A DNA stretch of 64,000 nucleotides from CAVSIP01 sp963728075 (GTDB lineage: Bacteria > Actinomycetota > Actinomycetes > JAFAQI01 > DASSKL01). The DNA is taken from contig CAVSIP010000007.1 in NCBI GenBank assembly GCA_963728075.1, positions 62,001-126,000 on the forward strand. The letters run 5' to 3'. A program made the translations under genes and the position numbers. This document shows, piece after piece, positions 1 to 7,056 of the stretch. The stretch's first letter is position 1. Each line of letters opens with the position of its first letter. Under the pieces are notes generated by a model. That model saw only the letters and a list, made by a program, of their open reading frames with translations. It was not told where the DNA came from and searched no databases.

Positions 1-149
1 TGCTCAAGCGCCCGATCGGTGCGGACGTGTCAGCTCCCACGACGTCGCTCACGTCGGCCGGCGTCGCGATCGCGGACCACACGGTCTTCGCGGCGACGTC
101 CGACCCGTCGATGGGCACCGGCTACCTGGTGGCCTACCGGCTGCCCTGA
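1..149 (+). CDS. C-terminal end of a PQQ/beta-propeller-like protein (5' end outside window)
   Basis: An open frame entering from the left edge (codons from base 3) ends at TGA 147-149 and gives 48 residues. The repeat-like pattern of small residues, including AIADHTVFAATSD and the ending GTGYLVAYRLP, looks like the last blade of a PQQ-binding-like beta-propeller protein, in which short beta strands alternate with Gly/Thr turns. No catalytic residue is in this fragment, so the enzyme class cannot be named. It is convergent with the broken sigma-factor frame that follows; that antisense frame reads through this tail to base 30. The family call is inferred from strand pattern only. Confidence 0.45.
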   Translation, partial: LKRPIGADVSAPTTSLTSAGVAIADHTVFAATSDPSMGTGYLVAYRLP

Positions 150-487
150 CGCGGCTGCCGGCGGTGCTGCGGCCGGTGCCGGCACTGTTGCCGGCAACGG
201 CGCGGGGCGTACGGGCGCGGGCCTGGCCACGGTGCCGGCGGCGGCCCGCGGGGTCACCGGAGGAGCCGCCGTCACCGCCGGCGGGTGCCCGGTCACGACG
301 GTGACCGCGGTCACCGCGCTGACGGCGGCCACCGAGGCGGCCGTTCCCCAGCATGCCGTGTGGGCGGCGACCGCCCGCCAATGCACCACCAGGGGCGCGG
401 CCAGACCGGCGAACGTCTCCCGCCAGCGGCGGGTGAGGCGGGAGCGCGCCCGGCCGAGCGCGTTCTCGACCGTCTTGGGCGCCAGAC
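30..487 (-). pseudogene. 3' fragment of a sigma-70/ECF-type sigma factor gene
   Basis: Read on the minus strand from about 487, the frame begins GLAPKTVENALGRARSRL, which matches the end of sigma region 4.2 (the recognition helix and the following basic helix) of ECF-type sigma factors. A hydrophobic stretch rich in Ala and Val follows (AASVAAVSAVTAVTVV), then a Pro/Ala-rich tail, so the parent may have carried a membrane-spanning C-terminal extension. Regions 2 and most of 4 are absent: upstream of 487 the same frame is antisense to an L,D-transpeptidase remnant and no longer looks like a sigma factor. The frame runs on to a TGA at 30-32, overlapping the convergent gene by about 120 bases, so the original end is unclear. 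It cannot make a working sigma factor as it stands. Confidence 0.55.
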
Positions 488-704
488 CGGGCCGTACGGT
501 CCGTACGCGTTCGGGCTGTCCGGCCACTCGCCGACGCTGCGCAGCTTCGCCGGCGGCGACGCGCAGCTCGGGCTGCACGGCACCGACCAGCCGCGGCTGC
601 TCGGCCGGTCGGTCAGCCACGGGTGCATCCGGATCGCCAACGACGTGGTGCGTCGGCTGGCCGGGCTGCTGCCCCTGGGCACGCCGGTGGTCGTGCAGGC
701 CTGA
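480..704 (+). pseudogene. 3' fragment of a YkuD L,D-transpeptidase gene
   Basis: From about base 489 the frame ending at TGA 702-704 reads GPYGPYAFGLSGHS, then GLHGTDQP, then SVSHGCIRIAND, and closes with LPLGTPVVV. These are the core blocks of the YkuD L,D-transpeptidase domain, which cross-links peptidoglycan; SHGC holds the catalytic cysteine and HG the paired histidine. Only about 70 residues of the roughly 120-residue domain are present, with no signal peptide and no N-terminal strands; upstream of about 485 the frame is antisense to the sigma-factor remnant. It has been decapitated at the same point as that remnant. A complete, different YkuD protein is encoded at 62129-63499. Confidence 0.65.
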
Positions 705-792
705 TCGCCGGACACGCCACCGATGATCTTGGCCGACGCCGGCGCTTCGGTCAGCATCGACCCGGACAGTCGGCCGTAGAAGGGACACGTCC

Positions 793-1125
793 GTGGCGAC
801 CCGTCGTACCGCGTCGAAGAACGCAACCCAGGCGCAGAAGGCCAACCCCGTCGAGGCGGCGCTCGACCGCATCCTGGTCAAGCGGCTGCGGCCGCTGCGT
901 GACGACGTGACCAAGGCCCGGCGGTCGTTCGAGGAGCAGGTCGTGCTGCGGGTCGAGGCCGAGAAGCGGGCGGAGCGGGCCGAGGATCGGCTCGCGGTGG
1001 CCTACGACGAGGCGGCCGCGCTGCGTACGCACATCGGCGAGCTCGAGGCCGCGCTGGAGAGCCTGCAGCAGCGCCGCGTGGGCTGGCTGCGCCGCCGCCG
1101 CGTCATCGAGCTCCCCGACAGCTGA
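793..1125 (+). CDS. Small coiled-coil protein of unknown function
   Basis: 110 residues from GTG at 793, preceded by AAGGGA about seven bases upstream. The first 18 residues are polar and basic. From about residue 40 to 95 the protein is one long charged helix with heptad-like spacing (VTKARRSFEEQV through ELEAALESLQQ), followed by a tryptophan and an arginine run (GWLRRRRV). There is no signal peptide, membrane segment or known catalytic motif. It stands alone between the transpeptidase remnant and the convergent hydrolase. A role as a scaffold or nucleic-acid-associated protein is possible, but nothing in the sequence decides it. Confidence 0.7.
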   Translation: MATRRTASKNATQAQKANPVEAALDRILVKRLRPLRDDVTKARRSFEEQVVLRVEAEKRAERAEDRLAVAYDEAAALRTHIGELEAALESLQQRRVGWLRRRRVIELPDS

Positions 1126-1151
1126 CCGACCCGCTCCAAGAGGGGGCGCGG

Positions 1152-2018
1152 TCAGCCGTCGAGCAGGGCGTCGGCGACCGCGCGGGCGCCGGCGTCGGTG
1201 AGCAGGATTGTGTAGTGGTTGACGTCCGGTACGAGCCGATGCGGCAGCGGTAGCGACAGCGCCGACAGCCGCTCCTCGGTGTAGAGCCCGGGCGTCTCGT
1301 CCATCAGGCCGCGGGGGGCCCAGAGCAGGACGCCGGGGCAGCGCAGCGCGTGGACGGCGTCCCGGGCGGCGGCGTTGACCAGGGTGTCGGCCCCGTCGGC
1401 GCGGATCGCGTCGAGGGCGCACTTCGACCGCACCTCCGGCGGGTTCCCGCGCAGGTCGTGGTCGATGTAGGCCTCGACCGTCTCGTCCCAGTCGTCACGC
1501 AGTGCCGGGTGGTCGCGCCAGAAGTCCCGGTACGCCTGCGGTGAGGTGAACGTCATGGACAGCCGCTGCATCGCGGGGCCGATCACGGCCTGCAGCACCG
1601 CGTCGATGTCGGTCCCCTCCGGTACGGCGAGGGCGGCCCCGCCGTCGACCAGCACCACCCGCTCCACCCGGTCGGCATGACGGGTCGCGGTGACGGCGGT
1701 GACGAAACCGCCCATCGAGTGGCCGGCCACCACGGCGCGGTCGGCGCCGACGTGGTCGATCACCGCGACGAGGTCGTCGGCGTGCGCGACCATGCCGTAC
1801 GGACCGGGCAGCGTGCCGCTGTCGCCGCGCCCACGCAGGTCCGGCGCCAACAGCGTCGCCCGCCCGTCCAGGGCCGCCGCGACCCGCGCCCACGACACCC
1901 AGTTCGCCGTGATGCCGTGCGCGGCCACGACCGTCGGCCCGTCGCCCGGCCAGCGCGCCACCCGCAGGTTGCCGCCGCGTACGGGCACGTCCAGCAGCTC
2001 CGGAGACAGCCAGTCCAT
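1152..2018 (-). CDS. Alpha/beta-hydrolase
   Basis: 288 residues, starting at ATG 2018 (MDWLSPELLDVPV), the start that fits the beginning of the fold; a longer open frame upstream is antisense to the SDR gene. Fold motifs in order are the oxyanion-hole HGIT near residue 36, DLRGRGDS around 62, the nucleophile elbow GHSMGG near 100 and the late histidine in DVNHYTIL near the C-terminus. The Ser-Asp-His triad is therefore present and no signal peptide is seen, so it is probably a cytoplasmic esterase or C-C hydrolase. The substrate cannot be inferred. It is divergent from the SDR gene with only 36 bases between them, suggesting a shared control region. Confidence 0.85.
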   Translation of the reverse strand: MDWLSPELLDVPVRGGNLRVARWPGDGPTVVAAHGITANWVSWARVAAALDGRATLLAPDLRGRGDSGTLPGPYGMVAHADDLVAVIDHVGADRAVVAGHSMGGFVTAVTATRHADRVERVVLVDGGAALAVPEGTDIDAVLQAVIGPAMQRLSMTFTSPQAYRDFWRDHPALRDDWDETVEAYIDHDLRGNPPEVRSKCALDAIRADGADTLVNAAARDAVHALRCPGVLLWAPRGLMDETPGLYTEERLSALSLPLPHRLVPDVNHYTILLTDAGARAVADALLDG

Positions 2019-2054
2019 GGTCGGGCAACGTACCGCGTGCGGCAGGATCGCAGC

Positions 2055-2807
2055 GTGGACGTGACCGGCCGGCTGGTGCTCGTCACCGGCGCCTCCAGTG
2101 GCATCGGGCGGGCCACCGCGGTCTCGCTCGCCGCTGCCGGGGCTCGGGTGCTCGTGACCGGGCGGGACCGGGACGCGCTCGCCGAGGTCGCGGCCGCGGC
2201 GCGTGCCACCGCGCTGCCCGCCGACCTCGCCGACCCGGCGGAGGTGCACCGGCTCGCGGCTGCCGTGCCCGAGCACGGCACGCTCGACGTCCTCGTCAAC
2301 AACGCCGGCGTGGGCTGGAAGGGTGCGTTCGCCGGGATGGCGGTGCACGACCTCGAGCGACTGCTCGCCGTCAACGTGCACGCCCCGCTGCTGCTGACCC
2401 GGCTGCTCGTCGAGCCGATGGTCCAGCGCCGCCAGGGGTCGGTGGTCTTCGTGACGTCGATCGCCGGGCTGACCGCGGTCGCCCAGGAGGCGGTGTACTC
2501 GGCGTCCAAGGGCGCGGTCGAGGTCTTCGCCGCGGCCCTGCGTGCCGAGGTCCGCCCGCACGGGATCCACGTGAGCACGGTCGCCCCCGGGGTGGTGGCC
2601 ACGCCGTTCTTCGAACGGCGCGGGACGCCGTACGACCGCAGCATCCCGCGCCCGCTGTCCCCCGAGCGCGTCGCGGACGTGGTGGTGCGAGCGGTGCGCG
2701 AGGGCGGCGCGACGTACGTCGTCCCCCGCTGGCTCACCCTGCCGGCGCGGCTGCGCGGCGCGCTGCCCGGTGTCTACCGGCGGCTGGCGGAGCGCTTCGG
2801 GGAGTAG
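2055..2807 (+). CDS. Short-chain dehydrogenase/reductase
   Basis: 250 residues from GTG 2055, with GTG 2061 as an alternative. The classical SDR signature is complete: the NAD(P)-binding TGASSGIG near residue 12, NNAG near 80, a catalytic Ser in VTSIAG, and YSASK as the Tyr-Lys pair near 145. The sequence following PGVVATPF is typical of the region after the active site. Length is normal for a single-domain SDR and substrate is undetermined. Its last 34 bases overlap the convergent dxs gene. The short divergent gap to the hydrolase suggests joint expression with it rather than with the hopanoid operon. Confidence 0.88.
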   Translation: MDVTGRLVLVTGASSGIGRATAVSLAAAGARVLVTGRDRDALAEVAAAARATALPADLADPAEVHRLAAAVPEHGTLDVLVNNAGVGWKGAFAGMAVHDLERLLAVNVHAPLLLTRLLVEPMVQRRQGSVVFVTSIAGLTAVAQEAVYSASKGAVEVFAAALRAEVRPHGIHVSTVAPGVVATPFFERRGTPYDRSIPRPLSPERVADVVVRAVREGGATYVVPRWLTLPARLRGALPGVYRRLAERFGE

Positions 2808-4573
2808 GCGGCGGCCAGCACGGTCTCCGCGATCCCGTCGGCGTCCAGGCCGGCGGCGGCGAGCAGCCGGTCGCGCTTGCCGTGCCGGAGGAACTCCTGC
2901 GGCATCCCGAGGACGCGCAGGGGCACGTCACAGTCCGCGTCGCGCAGCGCCTCGGCGACGAGGGACCCGAAGCCGTTGCGCCTGCCGTTGTCCTCCACCG
3001 TGACGACGAGCCGGTGACGCGACGCGAGGTCGACGACCCCGTCGTCCACGGGGACGACCCAGCGCGGGTCCGCGACCGTCACCGACAGGCCGGTCGCCGT
3101 GAGCGCCTCGGCGGCCGCCAGCGCCGGGACGGCCATCGGCCCGACGGCCAGCAGCAGGACGTCCGCGTCCTCGCCCTCGGCCAGGACGTCCACGCGGCCG
3201 TGCCGGCGCAGGGCGGGCACGTCCGGGCCGACCTTGTACTTGGGGAAGCGCAGGGCCGACGGGCCGTCGTGGGCGACCGCCTCGTGCAGCAGGGCGCGCA
3301 GGGAGGTGGCGTCGCGGGGGGCGGCGACGCGCATGCCGGGCACGGTCGACAGCACCGACAGGTCCCACATCCCGTGGTGGCTCGGCCCGTCCTCGCCGGT
3401 CACGCCGGACCGGTCGAGCACGAACGTCACCGGCAGCCGGTGCAGCGCGACGTCCATGAGCACCTGGTCGAACGCCCGGTTGAGGAAGGTCGAGTACACG
3501 CAGACCACCGGCCGCAGCCCGCCCATCGCGAGCCCGGCCGCGGACGTGACCGCGTGCTGCTCGGCGATGCCGACGTCGTACACGCGCTCGGGGAAGCGGG
3601 TCGCGAACGGCAGCAGCCCGACCGGCTGCAGCATGGCAGCGGTGACCGCCACCACGTCGGACCGCTCGTCGCCGAGCACCCGCAGCTCGTCGCCGAACAC
3701 CGACGTCCAGGTCGGGGTGGACACCGCGGTCGACCGCCCGGTGGCCGGGTCGATGACGCCGACGCCGTGCAGACAGTCCGCCTCGTCCTGCTCCGCCGGC
3801 TGGTAGCCCTTGCCCTTGCGGGTGACGCAGTGGACGATCGCCGGCTGCTGCAGGTCACGCGCGACGCGCAGCGCCTCCTCGACGGCGGCCTCGTCGTGGC
3901 CGTCCACCGGGCCGAGGTAGCGCAGGCCCAGCGCGCTGAACACCGTCGCGGCCCCCGGTGCGCCGGCGCGCAGCCCGGCGAGGTGCGCCGCGAGCCCCCC
4001 GACCGTGGGGGCGTACGAGCGGCCGTTGTCGTTGAGCACCACGACGACCGGGCGGTGCGGTGCCGAGCCGAGGTTGTTCAGCGCCTCCCAGCACATCCCG
4101 CCGGTCAGCGCACCGTCGCCGACGACCGCGACGACCCGGCCGGCATCGCCGCGCAGCGACAGCGCCTTCGCCATCCCGTCGGCGTACGACAGCGCCGTCG
4201 AGGCGTGCGAGTTCTCCACCAGGTCGTGCTCGCTCTCCACCCGGCTCGGGTAGCCCGACAGCCCGTCCTCCTGGCGCAGCGCGCCGAACAGGCCCGCTCG
4301 GCCGGTGAGCATCTTGTGCACGTACGCCTGGTGGCCGGTGTCCCAGACCAGCCGGTCGCGGGGCGAGTCGAAGACGCGGTGCAGCGCGATCGTCAGCTCG
4401 ACGGCGCCGAGGTTGGGGCCGAGGTGGCCCCCGGTACGGCAGACCGCGGTCACCAGCCGCTCGCGGATCTCCTCCGCCAGCACCGGCAGGTCGGCGGCGT
4501 CCAGCGCCTTGACGTCCGCGGGGCCCTGCACCGAGTCCAGCAGCGTGCGGTGGGTCGTGGCGGCCAGGGTCAT
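2774..4573 (-). CDS. dxs: 1-deoxy-D-xylulose-5-phosphate synthase, last gene of the hopanoid operon
   Basis: 599 residues, close to the usual 600-640. Dxs condenses pyruvate and glyceraldehyde 3-phosphate, using thiamine diphosphate and Mg2+, in the first step of the MEP isoprenoid pathway. Visible landmarks are HLGPNLGAVELTIALH near residue 50, the ThDP/Mg2+ motif GDGALTGGM...ALNN near 152-167, and DRSGVTGEDGPSHHG near 390 in the pyrimidine-binding domain. ATG 4573 directly follows the hpnH stop, one base apart, so the gene is the end of the hopanoid transcript. This copy probably tops up precursor supply for hopanoids; whether it is the only dxs in the genome cannot be told. Its 3' end overlaps the convergent SDR by 34 bases. 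Confidence 0.95.
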   Translation of the reverse strand: MTLAATTHRTLLDSVQGPADVKALDAADLPVLAEEIRERLVTAVCRTGGHLGPNLGAVELTIALHRVFDSPRDRLVWDTGHQAYVHKMLTGRAGLFGALRQEDGLSGYPSRVESEHDLVENSHASTALSYADGMAKALSLRGDAGRVVAVVGDGALTGGMCWEALNNLGSAPHRPVVVVLNDNGRSYAPTVGGLAAHLAGLRAGAPGAATVFSALGLRYLGPVDGHDEAAVEEALRVARDLQQPAIVHCVTRKGKGYQPAEQDEADCLHGVGVIDPATGRSTAVSTPTWTSVFGDELRVLGDERSDVVAVTAAMLQPVGLLPFATRFPERVYDVGIAEQHAVTSAAGLAMGGLRPVVCVYSTFLNRAFDQVLMDVALHRLPVTFVLDRSGVTGEDGPSHHGMWDLSVLSTVPGMRVAAPRDATSLRALLHEAVAHDGPSALRFPKYKVGPDVPALRRHGRVDVLAEGEDADVLLLAVGPMAVPALAAAEALTATGLSVTVADPRWVVPVDDGVVDLASRHRLVVTVEDNGRRNGFGSLVAEALRDADCDVPLRVLGMPQEFLRHGKRDRLLAAAGLDADGIAETVLAAAYSPKRSASRR

Positions 4574-4574
4574 C

Positions 4575-5576
4575 TCAGCCTCCCATCGCGCGCAGCGACT
4601 CGCGTAGTGAGCCCATCGTCGCGAGGACAGCGGTCGGCTCGTACCCGCAGTGCGCCATGCAGTTGGAGCAGCGGGGGTCCTTGCCCCGGCCGTACGCGTC
4701 CCAGTCGGTGGTCTCGATGAGCTCCTGGTACGTCTCGACGTACCCGTCGGACATGAGGTAGCAGGGCTTCTGCCACCCGAGCAGCGAGTATGACGGGATG
4801 CCCCAGGCGGTGCACTCGTAGTCGACCTTGCCCTCGAGGAAGTCGAGGAACAGCGGCGAGTGGTTCAGCCGCCACTTCTTGCGCCGCCCGTCCGCGAACG
4901 CCTTGGCGAACAGCTCGCGGGTCTCCTGCACGCCGAGGAAGTGGTCCTGGTCCGGCGCCTTCTCGTACGCGTAGGCAGGCGAGATCATCATCTGGTCGAC
5001 CTCGAGCTCGTCGTTGAGGAAGTCGAGCACGTCGATGATGGTCTGCGGGGTGTCGGTGTTGAAGAAGGTCGTGTTCGTCGTGACGCGGAAGCCCCGTTCC
5101 TGCGCCATCCGGACGGCGTCGACCGCCTGCTGGAACACCCCCTCCTTGCACACCGACTCGTCGTGACGCTCCTCCAGGCCGTCGATGTGCACGGCCCAGG
5201 CGAAGTACGGCGACGGGGTGAACTTGTCGATGTGCTTGGGCAGCAGCACCGCGTTGGTGCACAGGTAGACGAACTTCTTGCGCTTGATCAGCTCGCTGAC
5301 GATCTCGTCGATCTGCGGGTGCATCAGCGGCTCGCCGCCGGCGATGGACACCATCGGTGCGCCGCACTCCTCGATCGCGCCGACGGCCTGCTCGACCGGC
5401 ATGCGCTGCTTGAGCAGCGTGTGCGGCTGCTGGATCTTGCCGCAGCCGGCGCACTTGAGGTTGCAGGCGAACAGCGGCTCCAGCTCGACGATCAGCGGGA
5501 ACTTCTCACGCCGACGCAGCTTGTTGCCGAGCAGGTACGCGCCGAGGCGCAGGTTCTGTCGCAGCGGAACGGCCAT
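4575..5576 (-). CDS. hpnH: Adenosyl-hopene transferase HpnH (radical SAM)
   Basis: 333 residues. HpnH joins the 5'-deoxyadenosyl group to a hopene to give adenosylhopane, the first step in building C35 side chains. The radical SAM cysteines are C38, C42 and C45 in the spacing CxxxCxxC (ACNLKCAGC), and the SAM-binding GGEP follows (IAGGEPLMHP). The C-terminal CSNCMAHCGYE segment holds further cysteines typical of the family. The gene lies four bases downstream of the hpnG-ispH fusion and abuts dxs, so it is co-transcribed with the enzyme proposed to use its product. ATG 5576 matches the conserved start MAVPLRQNLRLG. Confidence 0.95.
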   Translation of the reverse strand: MAVPLRQNLRLGAYLLGNKLRRREKFPLIVELEPLFACNLKCAGCGKIQQPHTLLKQRMPVEQAVGAIEECGAPMVSIAGGEPLMHPQIDEIVSELIKRKKFVYLCTNAVLLPKHIDKFTPSPYFAWAVHIDGLEERHDESVCKEGVFQQAVDAVRMAQERGFRVTTNTTFFNTDTPQTIIDVLDFLNDELEVDQMMISPAYAYEKAPDQDHFLGVQETRELFAKAFADGRRKKWRLNHSPLFLDFLEGKVDYECTAWGIPSYSLLGWQKPCYLMSDGYVETYQELIETTDWDAYGRGKDPRCSNCMAHCGYEPTAVLATMGSLRESLRAMGG

Positions 5577-5580
5577 GAGG

Positions 5581-7056
5581 TCAGATCGCTTCCTTCGGGA
5601 GCTGGAAGTGGACGGTCTCGTCGGCGACGGAACGCTCCGTCACCGTGACCGCGCCCAGGCCGGACAGGGCCCGGATGACGCGGTCCACCAGCGCGGGGGG
5701 TGCCGACGCGCCGGCGGTGATGCCGACGGTGCCCGTACCGGCGAGCCAGTCCAGGCAGATCTCGTCGACGTCGTCGATGAGGTACGCCGGGGCGCCCTGC
5801 GAGCGGGCCACCTCGACGAGACGGACGGAGTTGGAGGAGTTGCGGGAGCCGACGACGACGACCAGGTCGCTGTCGCGGGCGACCACCCGTACGGCGTCCT
5901 GGCGGTTCGTGGTGGCGTAGCAGATGTCATCGCTGCCGGGCCCGTCGATGTCGGGGAACCGCTGCTGCAGCGTCGCGACGATCCGCCGGGCGTCGTCGAC
6001 CGCGAGCGTGGTCTGCATGAGGTAGGACACCTTCCGCGGGTCGGGCACCTGCACCCGGCGGGCGGCCTCCTCGTCCTCGACCAGCACGATCTGCTGCGGC
6101 GCCTCGCCGGTGGTGCCCTCGACCTCCTCGTGCCCCTCGTGCCCGATGAGCAGCACGGTGTCGCCGCGGCCGGTGAACCGCCGGGCCTCGGCGTGCACCT
6201 TCGACACGAGCGGACAGGTGGCGTCGATGACCGACAGGCCGCGGCCGCCGGCGTCGTCGCGTACGGCCGGGGCGACGCCGTGCGCGGAGAAGACGACGGT
6301 CGCGCCGTCGGGAACCTCGTCGAGCTCGTCGACGAAGATCGCGCCCCGACGCTCGAGGTCGGCCACGACGTGGCTGTTGTGCACGATCTGCTTGCGGACG
6401 TAGACGGGCGCGCCGTATCGGTCCAGGGCCCGCTCCACGACGAGGATCGCGCGCTCCACCCCCGCGCAGAACGACCGCGGTCCGGCGAGCAGCAGCTCGC
6501 GGTCCCCGATCGCCGCCGCCCAGCGGCTGAGCACGGGGGCCGCCCTGCGCAGCGAGCGCAGCCCGGCGACACCGGCGGCCGGGTCGAACAGGCCGCGCTC
6601 CGGGGTGTCGGCCACGGTGCGGACCACGGCGAGTGGGCGCCCGCCGGCCGCGCGAGCCAGCGCGTAGGACTCCATGTCGACCGCGAGCGCGCCGGTGGCA
6701 GCGATCCGCTCGCGCTCGGTGCTCGCAGACACCACTGCGCCGACGGTCTGCAGCGGCCCGGTGTGCACCCGGACGCCGGCCCGGCGCAGGTCGCCGGCGA
6801 CGAGCTCGGCGGACGGGCACGGCACCGGGTCGCCGTCGCCGCGCACCTCCGTGGCGACGATGACGTCACCGGGCTGCAGGTGCGGTTGCACGGCACCGGC
6901 GACGCCGGTGACGGCAACGGCGGGTGCGCCGTCGTTCGCGAGCGCGGCGGCGGTGGCGTCGGCCCGGGCGCCCATGCCGCAGCGGCGGACGTCGAGGCCG
7001 AGGCCCGCGAGCGCGAGCTGCTCGACCCGCAGCGGGGCGTAGACGGTGGCGGTCAT
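5581..7056 (-). CDS. ispH: Fused adenosylhopane nucleosidase-like domain (HpnG) and IspH reductase
   Basis: 491 residues carrying two enzymes in one chain. Residues 1-185 are a purine-nucleoside-phosphorylase-like domain with VTGVAGAVQPHLQPGD near 49-64 and the catalytic-type VDMES at 126-130, fitting HpnG, which removes adenine from adenosylhopane. Residues 186-491 are a complete IspH (HMBPP reductase, last MEP step): the three [4Fe-4S] cysteines C197 (SFCAGVERA), C281 (DATCPLVSKVH) and C379 (ICYATTNRQ), plus HNSHV and EVEGTTGE. The start at ATG 7056 is fixed by AAGGAG upstream and an ATGA overlap with shc; the open frame upstream of it is antisense to nothing useful and lies inside shc. No linker longer than a few residues separates the domains. 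The two activities are not successive steps, which makes the fusion notable. Confidence 0.92.
   Translation of the reverse strand: MTATVYAPLRVEQLALAGLGLDVRRCGMGARADATAAALANDGAPAVAVTGVAGAVQPHLQPGDVIVATEVRGDGDPVPCPSAELVAGDLRRAGVRVHTGPLQTVGAVVSASTERERIAATGALAVDMESYALARAAGGRPLAVVRTVADTPERGLFDPAAGVAGLRSLRRAAPVLSRWAAAIGDRELLLAGPRSFCAGVERAILVVERALDRYGAPVYVRKQIVHNSHVVADLERRGAIFVDELDEVPDGATVVFSAHGVAPAVRDDAGGRGLSVIDATCPLVSKVHAEARRFTGRGDTVLLIGHEGHEEVEGTTGEAPQQIVLVEDEEAARRVQVPDPRKVSYLMQTTLAVDDARRIVATLQQRFPDIDGPGSDDICYATTNRQDAVRVVARDSDLVVVVGSRNSSNSVRLVEVARSQGAPAYLIDDVDEICLDWLAGTGTVGITAGASAPPALVDRVIRALSGLGAVTVTERSVADETVHFQLPKEAI

Noticed and set aside
30..914. A full 294-residue minus-strand protein
   Set aside because: Only the portion below about 487 resembles a sigma factor; the upstream part is antisense to the L,D-transpeptidase and to the coiled-coil gene start.
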